A DNA stretch of 64,000 nucleotides from Arthrinium phaeospermum. Its lineage: Eukaryota > Ascomycota > Sordariomycetes > Amphisphaeriales > Apiosporaceae. Below, piece by piece: positions 55,004 through 64,000 of this stretch. The DNA lies in assembly GCA_006503535.1 (NCBI GenBank), contig QYRS01000006.1, forward strand, positions 1,178,001 to 1,242,000, written 5' to 3'. The notes beneath the pieces were generated by a model. That model did not search any database, was not told where the DNA came from, and saw only the letters and a program-made list of their open reading frames with translations. How positions within the stretch are numbered: position 1 is the first letter of the stretch; every line of letters starts with the position of its first letter. A program made the position numbers and the translations under genes.

Positions 55004-57208
55004 ATGAGTTGTTCCTTAGAGAATCCCATGCGGGTGGGCAGCAGTGCCGTCTTGTGTCAGACCTGCCGCCAGTTCATCCAGGCCTTGTCCGACTTCTACC
55101 ACAACGAGGGGTACCCCGACCAGGGCTGGGAAGCAGACGAGAAAGCCTCCAGATCCGAATCCCACAGGGGCGTAGCATTCCAACACCAGCTCTCTTTCGA
55201 AGCCCTCGCCTCCAGTGCCCCATCATGCCACCTGTGCCATCTGCTCCACGACGACTTCGCCAGCGAAGACCCAGACCTGCTGCGCGGCTGGCTGGCGCTG
55301 TACCCGCTCCACCATGAGACCTACCCGGGCGAAAACAAGCGCAAGGGCTATTTCCGCGCCGGCTTCAGCGGCTCTCTTCTCCGCATGAGTTGGAATGACA
55401 GTGCTAGGGTCGAGGACCAACCGCAGCATACCTACCGCATCGGCCGGCTACGCGACGATCCGGTCGCTGGCAATCGGTTCCGGGATGAGGCGGTGGATGG
55501 GCCTAGCGACGGGGAGGGGCCGTGGGGGGATGCTAAGAGGGAGGTTGTTGCGGTGCCGCCGCGGCCGACGCCGGAGTATATTGCTCGGAGGTACGGGGAT
55601 TGGGTCGCGACTTGTCGGAAACACCCGAAGCATGAACGATGTCGCGGCAGCACCGACGGGAACCAGCAGAATCCTCATTCTCTTCTTCAAACACCCCTGG
55701 ACCAAGGCGAGCTGCCGACCCGTGTCATAGATCTGGGGCCGCCGCAGTCCACTGAGTTACCACGTCTATACACTGCCGTCCCGGGCGAGAAGGCACCGTA
55801 TGTCGCCTTAAGTCACTGCTGGGGCGGTGCCATCCCCGCGAGCACCGTACTATCCAATCTGGAGGCTCGCATCGACGTACTGCCCGTGGATGAACTGCCC
55901 CGCAACTTCCGAGACGCCCTGGTCGTGACGCGAGCGCTGGGTATCCGCTATCTTTGGATCGACAGCCTATGCATCATCCAGGACTCCCCGGCCGACTGGC
56001 TCGCCGAAGCCAGCAAGATGGCCCTGGTATACGCCGGCGCCGCCGCCGTCGTCTCCGCCCTCGAGGCCCCCTCCAGCACCGCCGGCTTCCTCCACCCCGA
56101 CTCCGACCGCGTCCCCCGCGCCATCCTCAACGAATCCCACGCCGTCCAAAAAGCCTTCAAGCGCCCCTACGACTACCTCCAGACCTGCCCCCTGAACCGC
56201 CGCGCCTGGTGCATGCAGGAGCGCCTCCTCGCCCGGCGCGTGCTGCACTTCGGCCGCGAGCAGCTGTACTGGGAGTGCGCCGCCGCCCTCGCGAGCGAGG
56301 CGGGCGACAATTACAAGGCCGACGGGACGGGCCACGTGGCCGCCTCGTTCGTCAAGCTGCGCCGCACCATCCACGACCCGCCCGCGTGGGAGGGCGAGTG
56401 GAATCACTGGTACAAGCTGCTCGAGGAGTACACGACGCGCTCGCTGACCGTGGGGTCCGATAAGCTGCCCGCGCTGGCCGGCGCGGCGTTTCTGACCCAG
56501 TCGCGCGGCTTGCGGGACGGCAGTGGTTCGCCGACTTATGTCGCGGGTCTTTGGCGCGAGGACCTGGCGCGGGGGCTGGTGTGGGGGGCTTGGTACGAGC
56601 ACGCTGAGGGGCGCAAGTCGCCGGGGTATGCCGACGATGATAGATGTAGCACGCTCGTGGCAGCACCAACGACGAAGAACGGCCGCCCGCGGGCGCCGAG
56701 CTGGAGTTGGGCTTCGGTGGATGGGGCTGTCATCTTTTGGGCGTTACGGGTGTTTCCCATTCGGATATGGGATCTGATGCTCGAGGAGCTGGAGGTGATG
56801 ATGGAAAAGGGGGAGGACGCGCTGACTGAGGCGGAGCCGGTTGGGGTGTTGAGGGTGCGGGGACCGCTGGCGCCGGTGGTGTACCATCCCCGCGTGCTTC
56901 TGGAAAAGGAGAAGGGGGCTGTGGCGGATGTTGGGTATTTGACCGTTGCTGGGGATCAGGAGGAGGATGGGGATGATGCGGCGACGATTATGTCTGGGTG
57001 TGTCATGGATACGAACCGGGACGTGGGGCGGAGTTGCTATGCTTTGCTTGTTTACAGTATCAGTTACTATGTCAATGTGGATAAGTATCTGTTGGTGTTG
57101 GAAAAGGGGGAGGCAGAGGGAACTTTCAAGCGAGTCGGGATATGTAAGACTGCAGGGGGTGAGGAGTTTATTAGGAGATTTACGATGAAGGACATCGTAA
57201 TTATTTAA
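55004..57208 (+). CDS. HET-domain (heterokaryon incompatibility) protein
   Basis: Intronless, 734 aa from the ATG at 55004; the open frame upstream has only a GTG. The N terminus carries cysteine pairs (LCQTCRQFI about 18-26, PSCHLCHLLHDDF about 75-87), a common start of fungal HET proteins. The HET domain spans about 265-420. Its blocks are PYVALSHCWGG, LPRNFRDALVVTRALGIRYLWIDSLCIIQDSPADWLAEASKM and, later, CPLNRRAWCMQERLLARRVLHFG. The C-terminal part has the usual RAPSWSWASVDG motif (about 575) and beta-rich remainder. HET proteins trigger cell death on non-self fusion or act as NLR-type partners; specificity here is unknown. No NACHT or ankyrin domain is attached. The downstream dehydrogenase gene is convergent, 224 bp away. 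Confidence 0.93.
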   Translation: MSCSLENPMRVGSSAVLCQTCRQFIQALSDFYHNEGYPDQGWEADEKASRSESHRGVAFQHQLSFEALASSAPSCHLCHLLHDDFASEDPDLLRGWLALYPLHHETYPGENKRKGYFRAGFSGSLLRMSWNDSARVEDQPQHTYRIGRLRDDPVAGNRFRDEAVDGPSDGEGPWGDAKREVVAVPPRPTPEYIARRYGDWVATCRKHPKHERCRGSTDGNQQNPHSLLQTPLDQGELPTRVIDLGPPQSTELPRLYTAVPGEKAPYVALSHCWGGAIPASTVLSNLEARIDVLPVDELPRNFRDALVVTRALGIRYLWIDSLCIIQDSPADWLAEASKMALVYAGAAAVVSALEAPSSTAGFLHPDSDRVPRAILNESHAVQKAFKRPYDYLQTCPLNRRAWCMQERLLARRVLHFGREQLYWECAAALASEAGDNYKADGTGHVAASFVKLRRTIHDPPAWEGEWNHWYKLLEEYTTRSLTVGSDKLPALAGAAFLTQSRGLRDGSGSPTYVAGLWREDLARGLVWGAWYEHAEGRKSPGYADDDRCSTLVAAPTTKNGRPRAPSWSWASVDGAVIFWALRVFPIRIWDLMLEELEVMMEKGEDALTEAEPVGVLRVRGPLAPVVYHPRVLLEKEKGAVADVGYLTVAGDQEEDGDDAATIMSGCVMDTNRDVGRSCYALLVYSISYYVNVDKYLLVLEKGEAEGTFKRVGICKTAGGEEFIRRFTMKDIVII

Positions 57209-57432
57209 GATTTGCTTTATATGTACGAATAAGAATCAAAGGGAAGGTATCTACGGCACGTGGGAAGCATCCTCCTTCTGCATATTGCCGGGTCGACCAC
57301 TTGAGGTAATGAGGCACACTCGCCTTACTCCTCTCAAGTATTTGCTTCTGGCAATTTGATCGAAATGGATAAACAACTGACGCTAATCAAGAATCATTAT
57401 ATTAAAACCAAGCCAAGCCAGGCAAAGTCTTG

Positions 57433-58544
57433 TCAAAGGTACCGCTCGACCTGCCTCTCGCTCCACTCCCAAAACCCCTTCGCGATGCCACTGCCCCCCT
57501 CCTCCTTCGTCCTCGTCGCCTCCTGCAAGTCCTTCCGGATCCGCATCGGCCGCCCCCAGGGCACGACCCAGCCGCCCGAGTGCTCCTCGAGGTTCAGCTC
57601 GGGCGACAGCCCCGCGTACAGCTCCGTGTACGCCCCGAAGACGGGCGGGTGCAGCAGGACCCACTGCAGGAACTTCCGCACGAGGAAGGTCTGGGTGCGC
57701 CAGAGCTCCGAGTCGAGGTTGCCGGGGTTCAGCGACACGCTCAGAATCCCGTCGCCAGGACCGGGGCTGGAGTTGGAGTTGGAGGAGGGGCCGTGGCGTC
57801 GGGCGTACTCGGCGCCGTGCAGGTAGTTGCCCGCTTTGCTGATGCAGTACTGCTGGAACCAGCCCACGGGCTTGTGGTAATCCAAGTTATCCAGAGGCAC
57901 GCCGCCCCTCGGGCTGGGCGGCGCCTCGGCGGCCGAGGAGCTGACCCAGACGACGCGGACCTGGCCCGGTTGTACTTCGGCCTCGCGCCGCGCCGTCGCG
58001 GCGAGGGTCGGCGTCAGCAGCTGGGTGAGCAGGAAGGTGCCGACGTTGTTGACGCCGAGCTGGGGCTCGTAGCCCTGGGCGGTGACGGTGCCGGGCGCCG
58101 GCTTCATGACGCCGGCGTTGTTGAAGAGGACGTGCAGCTGGGACTCGCGGTCCAGAAACTTCTGGACGGATCCCTTGATGGTGCTCAGGTCCGCTAGGTC
58201 GAGCTGGATGAAAACGAGCTGACCCGTGGAGCTGAGCGGGGAGTTCTGTTTGATCTCCTCGATGGCGCGCTGGGCATTTTCTTCGGACCGGGCGGCGAGG
58301 CAGACGGTGGCGTTTTTGGTGTAGAGCATGCGGGCTAGCTCTTTGCCGACGCCGGTGTTGGCGCCGGTGATGAAGTAGACCTGTGGGTTGGGCGTTAGAG
58401 CTGCCGAAATAGCACGGCCAATTGCAGAGCGCAAGGGGCACGTGGACTTGCCTTTCCATGTAAGTCAGGTAGGTTCTTCTCTGTGAATTGAGGTTTTGGC
58501 GGGAACAGCTGCGATAGCTGGTCCATCCACGACGGGCCGGACAT
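57433..58544 (-). CDS. Short-chain dehydrogenase/reductase (retinol-dehydrogenase/WWOX-like fold)
   Basis: Two exons, 58544-58452 and 58380-57433, giving 346 aa. The 71-bp intron is GC-AG: the donor is AAG|GCAAGT and the acceptor CCACAG. The junction gives LPDLHGK|VYFITGANTGVGKEL, exactly the SDR N terminus, and is in phase 0. The cofactor motif TGANTGVG lies at about 36-43, NNAG at 118-121, the catalytic Ser in WVSSSAAE (about 178-180) and YCISK (Tyr209/Lys213). The order and length fit classical NAD(P) SDRs of the daughter-strand-like fungal group. Substrate unknown. Without the GC-AG splice the coding frame would have no ATG. A TATAAAAA lies on the minus strand near 58746-58753. Confidence 0.9.
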
Positions 58545-59292
58545 TGTGTGTCCTCACTGCGCGCTTGCCGGGGTCCGTTATTTGGTTGATTGCCTAGATC
58601 AGATGAGAGTGCAGTTGAAGATATTCGAGTGTTGTAAGGGATGGCCAAATCAGGAGAGAGACGCTTTCCGCAAGGTTATATGTGTCTGTCTGTCTTAGGA
58701 AATGATATGCTTTCGAAGTGAATGAGATAGAAAACAAGCGCGACGTTTTTATACATAAAAGCGTGCTCATTATGAGGTGGATGCCGAGAGACTGCCTACC
58801 CGGTCAGCTAGGGGCCTGATTGGCCGGCGGTTACGGTGCAATTGGGCGCCGGGGGAACAGCAAAAGGCCGTTTCGCTAAAGCTCGCACAGCAGCTGGGTC
58901 TCGCTTAAAGATAGCGCATGGCCGTTAGCACACGCCCGCCTGGCAGTTAGTGGGCCTTGCCGGCGCAATGGTTGAACCGCATTCATGCACGTCATCGATT
59001 CTGTATTCCAACCTTCATTGATGACTGTTCCTTGTCTGGAGTTCATCTTACCAATTTCCAAGTCTACTTGCTTGCTTCGTAAATGCATTCTATCAAAGAG
59101 ACCTCCCGCAGATTGGCAGTTCTTTTCCATTCCTCTATTTCCCATCCGGAGCAGGTTGACGTGGCTTTAGGTAGCTGTCAAGTCAAAATCCGGATTGACA
59201 GCGCTAAACTTCACCCTGACGTACATGTCCACCGCTAACACTTGCACCAAGACCAACTGCCCGTGAAACACACTACCAACTAGTAATATCCG
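58545..59292. other. Intergenic region, SDR promoter
   Basis: It contains a minus-strand TATAAAAA (about 58746-58753) roughly 200 bp before the SDR ATG, and the copper amine oxidase 3' flank. No gene is seen. Confidence 0.5.
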
Positions 59293-61965
59293 TCAAGGCT
59301 CTTTGAACCACATCCCCGCCGCACTGCCATTAATACTGAGATCGCTGACCCTATGGCTCCCGCTCCGGTACTCTTTCTCCAAGTCCGGCTCCAGCGCCTC
59401 AAGCGGCAGGTTGACTCCCTCCCGGTACGGCGTGCCGAAGTAATTGGCGCCCGTACGTAGCTTATGATGACCTTTTTCTTTCCCACCTCCACTTGCATCT
59501 CCATCCCCTCTTTCCCGAAGTCTAAGTTCTTCTTCTTCTTCGCTCGATCCACCGCCGCCGCCGCCACCAGGCTGCCCGGGGAACCCGCCGCCGTCCCGCT
59601 TGTGCTTCAGTTGCAATCGCACCCCCTGAACGCTCTCCCGGCTCGGGTCGCGGTCCGCGAAGTTGTGCGGGATGAACATGACGCTCGACGCGCTCGTGTG
59701 CATCAGCGTGTTCGGTAGGTCCCCGGAGTGCGGGACGTGGTGGCTGCCGACGTTGAAGTAGACGACCAGGTCGCCATCGTACTCTTCATGAACTTCATCA
59801 CCTCCTCGATCGGGTAACATCGATCTCTCATCTTCGTCGTCTCCTCCTTTTCTCTCTTCATGATGCAACAAGTCCTCCCCGTCCGCGATGCGGCTGAAGT
59901 CGATCAGCGGGTCGGCCGGGTCGATGTAGTTGAACGGATCAGCCCCCCGCGGCTCCGTGTCCTTGCGCCGGACCACCCAGAGGTCCCTCTCGGCCCAGCG
60001 CGCCGCGCTCTCGAGGAGGGTCGAGTTGAGGACGGTCAGGTGCGGCGTGTTGCCGATCCCGGTACCGGAGACGATGCGGTACCCCTTCCGCTCGCCCCAT
60101 CTGTTCTTCTGATCGCGCGAATAAACCAGATAGAACTCCCCGGCGTTCCGGGGCCAGTCCAGTCCCGTCTCCCGCTCGACGGGGTACTCCCGCAAGTGCA
60201 TCGTGTTGCGCCGCGACCCCTTCCCGTGGGGCGGGTCCCAAGGGTAGGTCTTCGTCGTGGGCTCGACGGCCAGGCGCACCATGTCGTTGGCGGTGCCGGC
60301 GACGTCGAGGTCGGCCTTGAAGCTGATGACGTGGTCGTGCAGGGAGCTCGAAAGGGCGTCGTGGATGCGGTGGCCGTACTCGTCCTCGTTCTTGTGCGCG
60401 TGCCGGGCGTAGAAGGCGCCGAAGATGTAGCCCGAGGCCCGGACCTTGACTTCGATGGCCCCGTCTAGGTAGAAGATGTAGTCGATTGTGTAGTCGTAGT
60501 TGCCCACCGTGGACACGGAGCGAAGCGTCAGATACGTGTTCCGCGATACCGTAACCGAGGTCTGCGTTGTGTGTCTTGACAACAAGTGGTCGGACGTGAA
60601 CTCGAACAGGCAGATGTTGTTCGGCAGCCGCTCCGTCTTGCCTAATCGATGCAAGCTGCTGTCGAAGTAGTCGGCGTAGCCCGGGCAGTCGTAGCCGGGC
60701 ACGAGCTCGAAGGCGTTGGTGCCCATGCCGAAGAAGGAATCCAGGAACTCCTGCCCGCTCGCCATCGGGTCGTCGCCCGCGTAGTGCGCCATGGCCTCCT
60801 GCAGGCTCAGCTCGTAGAGGACGCGATCGCCCCTGAACCGCACGTCGTAGACGCTGACGCCCGTGGCCTGCGTCGAGGTGAAGTAGAACTCGAAGCCGAA
60901 CCAGGAGACGTAGCGCTCCTTCCGGTCGAGCCTGTAGCGCGGGCCCAGGGGCTGGATCGAGACGGGCGGGGGGAGCTCGCGGCCGGCCGGCCGGGACTCG
61001 AAGTCTTCGGTGTCGGTCCAGGGCCCGTCTACGTTGGGAGGGGTCTTGAGGAAACCGGGTTCTCGTATAGCGGCGCGGAATTCGTCGAGGGTTTCGTACA
61101 GGATGCCGTTGTAGAACCATTCTCCCACCTTCCACTTCGCAGCTTCGTCGTTGGCGCGGGCACCAGTGTCAACGGCATCGATGCGAGTGTAGATGCCTTG
61201 CGGCAGGATGGAGAGGGCGCCGCTGTGGTAGCCGGGCCGGAAGAACTGGACCCAGCAGAACAAATGACCGGCATCGTCCCACGTTGGCCTCGGAAACGCC
61301 AAGAGGGAGTCGGGTCCGTTCGGATCCTCCCGGTCGACTTTGGCGCCGAGGAGCTCAACGGTGATGTCTGATACGCTTTCGGCTAGGGCCTGGGTGAAGT
61401 TCATGATGTTCACCAGGTCGGGCATATCTTTGGTTACGTAGTTGCGTCCCGAGGTGAACGGATAGGTGAGCGGCACCACCTGGGTCTTGTCGGGCGAGAC
61501 GGGGAGCGGTCCGACGGCGTGGTACGAGTAGTGGGATCTGCCGCCGAGCCTTTGGGACAGCACAGCTTTGGCCCATCTCTGCGGGGCGGCGGCTTCGTCG
61601 GACCATAGATATGGAAGTGTGTCCGACTTGTTCGGCTGCAGAGCCTCGAGGGTGTAGATGAAGTTGTCCGTGGCATGTCTCGGGGTCCTGGTGATGTTCA
61701 GATCGGCCCACTCCGTGGCCAAGAAGCTGTACACCTCGTCGGCCTCGTCCGATCCCAGGTCCGCCCAGACGTTGGCCTTGGGCGCTGCGAAGCTGCCGGG
61801 TTTCGTCGTTGCTGCTGGTTCAACGTGGCTGTAGTATTCGAATCGACTTCCGCGCCCTCTATCCACGGAAAGAGACAGGAAGGCCACCAAGAATAGCAAG
61901 AAGCCCAGGCCCGATAGACACATCAGAAGTAGGCGCCTCCGGCTTTCCATGGCGAAGCAGCGCAT
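59293..61965 (-). CDS. Membrane-anchored copper amine oxidase
   Basis: Intronless, 890 aa. A basic N terminus and one helix (LLLMCLSGLGFLLFLVAFLSL, about 12-32) anchor the enzyme. The remainder is the extracellular or vesicular copper-containing amine oxidase, which makes aldehyde, hydrogen peroxide and ammonia from primary amines. The TPQ-forming motif is VGNYDY with Tyr490 as the modified residue. Copper ligands are His543 and His545 in LHDHVISF and a further His in HHVPHSGDLPNT. Two inserts depart from the family. One is an acidic stretch before the last copper ligand (GGDDEDERSMLPDRGGDEVHEE); the other is a Gly/Glu-rich, disordered segment near the C terminus (GGGGGGGSSEEEEE...). The alternative start is Met6. 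TPQ and copper-site geometry otherwise look intact. Confidence 0.92.
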   Translation of the reverse strand: MRCFAMESRRRLLLMCLSGLGFLLFLVAFLSLSVDRGRGSRFEYYSHVEPAATTKPGSFAAPKANVWADLGSDEADEVYSFLATEWADLNITRTPRHATDNFIYTLEALQPNKSDTLPYLWSDEAAAPQRWAKAVLSQRLGGRSHYSYHAVGPLPVSPDKTQVVPLTYPFTSGRNYVTKDMPDLVNIMNFTQALAESVSDITVELLGAKVDREDPNGPDSLLAFPRPTWDDAGHLFCWVQFFRPGYHSGALSILPQGIYTRIDAVDTGARANDEAAKWKVGEWFYNGILYETLDEFRAAIREPGFLKTPPNVDGPWTDTEDFESRPAGRELPPPVSIQPLGPRYRLDRKERYVSWFGFEFYFTSTQATGVSVYDVRFRGDRVLYELSLQEAMAHYAGDDPMASGQEFLDSFFGMGTNAFELVPGYDCPGYADYFDSSLHRLGKTERLPNNICLFEFTSDHLLSRHTTQTSVTVSRNTYLTLRSVSTVGNYDYTIDYIFYLDGAIEVKVRASGYIFGAFYARHAHKNEDEYGHRIHDALSSSLHDHVISFKADLDVAGTANDMVRLAVEPTTKTYPWDPPHGKGSRRNTMHLREYPVERETGLDWPRNAGEFYLVYSRDQKNRWGERKGYRIVSGTGIGNTPHLTVLNSTLLESAARWAERDLWVVRRKDTEPRGADPFNYIDPADPLIDFSRIADGEDLLHHEERKGGDDEDERSMLPDRGGDEVHEEYDGDLVVYFNVGSHHVPHSGDLPNTLMHTSASSVMFIPHNFADRDPSRESVQGVRLQLKHKRDGGGFPGQPGGGGGGGSSEEEEELRLRERGDGDASGGGKEKGHHKLRTGANYFGTPYREGVNLPLEALEPDLEKEYRSGSHRVSDLSINGSAAGMWFKEP

Positions 61966-63218
61966 TTCAAATGAGAAGCATCAACCAGAAGCGATGCGTT
62001 TTCGGGTAACTGAGGACGCTTCGTAATGGTCAAATTATGTATACCCAAGACGATATAGAGAAATAGATGCTTCCATCTCACGCACGCAACGCGTCCTTGG
62101 CTTCGCCAGCAAGCGTCGTCGCCGTTATCTTCCGTCAGCGCGCTAAGCAGGCAACCCCCCCTGGCCGAGATGTGGCCCCGGGTTGCTCCACCTCCCTGAT
62201 TGCGTCCCGCGATCTTGTTGGGTGGATTACACTTCCCCGCATTCGTCCCGCCCCCCTGATGATAAGCGAATCAATCAACGACACCAGAGTCGCAGGCTTA
62301 CTCTCGGCATCCATCAAGTAGGGTGACTGCGCGTTATAGGTCAGCTTAAAGCCGGCTCCGAAGATGGCGGTTGATGCTATAATGCGTAGGTTGATGACAC
62401 ATTTCTTCGTCATCACCCTTTACTTTTCCGGAACCGCGCCGGTCGGCCCCCAAGGAAGCTGGGATTCGTTGGCAGCCAATGGGCAACTATGTTACTCGCA
62501 TCATATAACAAGTGCTCTATTGATAGTGAATTTCTACTCCTTCCTTCCTCTCTCCTTACTGTGAACTCGGAAGCATTTTGGACATGTGTGGCATGGCTTA
62601 AGCCTCACAAATTATTCGTCAAATCCTGGGCAGATTGTAGCCGTGGTACTGCGGGTTGAACACCCACGTCAATAGATAGACGGCGATTTTCCGTCTCCCT
62701 TGCTCACACTTGATGGCTTAGGTCTGGCTGTGCGCATGCAACGTGTCCCAGATTAGATCATGACCATGTGAATCTAAGATTGGCCTAGGACGGCTTCTCC
62801 GCCTCACCACCTCGCCCTTTGGCCATTGGAGAACGTGGTCCTGACGCTTGCTAAGTCCGGGCTCAAACTACTGAATCGGTTACTTGCTAAGTTCATGGAA
62901 GGTGTTGTAATAGGAAAGAACTTTATTAGCGTATATATTTTTTATTTTTATAGATGGCTAGGGATGTTATACTCAGTCCATAGAAACTGAGGAGGCATAC
63001 CGGAATGCTGATGCATGACGACAACTGGCCAATAAATTCTACCGAAGACTTTCGAGCAGGCAAATGGTCGACTTGGTGGTCATGCTAACGGCACAGACAG
63101 TTAGTTACCGTAATACCAGAGTCGGGGCCAGATATGGGTGACTGTCCGCCGCGACAATACCAGGACGTCTTGGACAACCCTTGTCCATAAAAGAGATATC
63201 CGGACCCGCGTATGGGGT
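61966..63218. other. Intergenic region
   Basis: About 1.25 kb between the copper amine oxidase promoter side and the two-repeat gene. AT-rich at about 62931-62952. No gene is seen. Confidence 0.5.
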
Positions 63219-64000
63219 TCAATCCTCATCCGAGCCATAGTCCACCAATGATTTCTTAGGTTGGTCCCGCGCTACATGGGGCTCAGTCGAGGTTCCCTGC
63301 CCTTGGCCGACCGATATGCCTTTCTTCTTGATACCCTTGAGCACAGGCTTTGTTTTCGTAACTCTCTTGGGCGTTAAGTAAATGGGGGGCGGTGGTGGAG
63401 GGTTCCTAACCATCCCGTCGACTCTTTCCATAGTAAAACGGCGTTTTTCAGCTGAGAAAGCGTGTCTCGCGGTGTCGGCATCTTCTCCGTTGATCCTGGC
63501 TTTCTCGCCGTCTTCGAGCGCGGCAGCGGCGTTACCGAGATGAACACCTCTATTACTTATGCGTTTAACGCGCGCATCTCGGGATCTGATTTCCTTTAAG
63601 GCATCGGTAAAGGCAATGGGGGACTTGGTAGAGCTTCCCTGCCCCTCGCAGGCCGAGATGCCTTCCTTCTTGATACCCTTGAGAAAAGGCGTTGTCTTCG
63701 TAGGTCTCTTGTTGGACGTGAAGGAAATGGGGGGCGGCGACGAAGGGTTCCTAACCATCCCATCGGCTTCTTCCATAGCACGATGAATTCTTACAGCTGC
63801 GAAAGCGCGCCTCGCCGCGTCGGCATCTTCTCTGTCGTTCCTGGCCTCCTCATCGTCTTCGATCGTGGTGGCGGTACCGAGAGGACTACTCCTCCTACCC
63901 AAGCGTTCAACGCGCGAATTCCGTATTCTGATTTCGTCGATTTCATCGGCACCGGCCATCTCGCGCTTCGTATCCGCCGCCTTATTTTCGAGCTCAGCGA
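63219..64000 (-). CDS. Repeat protein of unknown function, 5' end beyond window
   Basis: The frame stays open from the stop at 63219 to the window edge (about 259 aa, partial at the 5' end). The in-frame ATG at 63959 gives 246 aa but may be internal, since sequence upstream reads AELENKAADTKRE without interruption. Two consecutive copies of a ~105-aa module are present. Each begins EIR(I/S)R(N/D)(S/A)RV(E/K)R, continues LGTA/LGNA...EDADA(T)AR(R/H)AF(A/S)A, then GMVRNP, Ser/Pro runs with P(P/I)(Y/S)(L/F)T and ends PFLKGIKK(E/K)GIS..GQG(S/T)ST. The N-terminal part of each copy is charged helical and the C-terminal part Pro/Lys-rich and disordered. No family is recognised. Confidence 0.65.
   Translation of the reverse strand, partial: AELENKAADTKREMAGADEIDEIRIRNSRVERLGRRSSPLGTATTIEDDEEARNDREDADAARRAFAAVRIHRAMEEADGMVRNPSSPPPISFTSNKRPTKTTPFLKGIKKEGISACEGQGSSTKSPIAFTDALKEIRSRDARVKRISNRGVHLGNAAAALEDGEKARINGEDADTARHAFSAEKRRFTMERVDGMVRNPPPPPPIYLTPKRVTKTKPVLKGIKKKGISVGQGQGTSTEPHVARDQPKKSLVDYGSDED

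Noticed and set aside
57209..62000. HET, SDR and copper amine oxidase as one functional unit
   Set aside because: Orientation and families give no shared pathway. Proximity alone is not evidence.
1..64000. CRISPR array, operon or bacterial mobile element
   Set aside because: None seen. The repeats are short tandem duplications, and the introns and tRNA intron show a eukaryotic nuclear genome.

Overview
The window looks like nuclear DNA of a filamentous ascomycete, probably Pezizomycotina and possibly a Sordariomycete. The signs are short GT-AG introns of 50-135 bp with CTAAC/CTGAC-type branch points, strong C-ending codon bias, HET, DUF3632, rhodopsin-like and AA9 families, widely spaced genes on both strands, and a tRNA-Ser with an intron. 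The species cannot be named from the sequence.

Layout. 0.3-8.8 kb: a histidine phosphatase-like protein (-), a CorA-like membrane protein (+), a calcineurin-like phosphoesterase (+) and sterol C-24 methyltransferase ERG6 (+). 10-14.6 kb: the mitochondrial pyruvate dehydrogenase E1 beta subunit (+), then an intronless gene (13229-14560) joining a bacterial-type S-adenosylmethionine decarboxylase (SpeD-like) domain to a GNAT/acyl-homoserine-lactone-synthase-like domain. 16.9-26.3 kb: a seven-helix rhodopsin-domain protein, a seven-exon OPT transporter, a small single-pass membrane protein and a secreted tyrosinase. 26.3-31.3 kb is almost empty apart from tRNA-Ser(AGA). 31.3-42.5 kb: a GPI-type secreted protein, a hypothetical with an HxD...H pattern, three low-complexity or coiled-coil hypotheticals all on the minus strand, and a paraoxonase/arylesterase-like protein. 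44-53.8 kb: a small secreted protein with an apparent frameshift, DUF3632, a zinc medium-chain dehydrogenase, a cysteine-rich secreted mini-protein, a small membrane protein and an AA9 LPMO with an apparent frameshift. 54.3-64 kb: a HET-domain protein, a short-chain dehydrogenase using a GC-AG intron, a membrane-anchored copper amine oxidase, and a two-repeat protein running off the right edge.

ERG6 and the E1 beta subunit are housekeeping genes. Much of the rest is accessory: secreted proteins, oxidases, HET and lineage-type hypotheticals. I see no coherent biosynthetic cluster. Two near-identical Pol III tRNA-like genes sit about 7.4 kb apart at 46.9 and 54.3 kb.

The most unusual object is the SpeD-GNAT fusion. 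Fungal AdoMet decarboxylase is normally the unrelated-looking long eukaryotic type, so a compact prokaryote-like SpeD domain fused to an acyltransferase-like domain suggests a new or horizontally acquired enzyme. Two otherwise intact secreted genes (44030-44608 and 53056-53762) each appear to lack one base in a homopolymer, so assembly error and real gene decay must be told apart.
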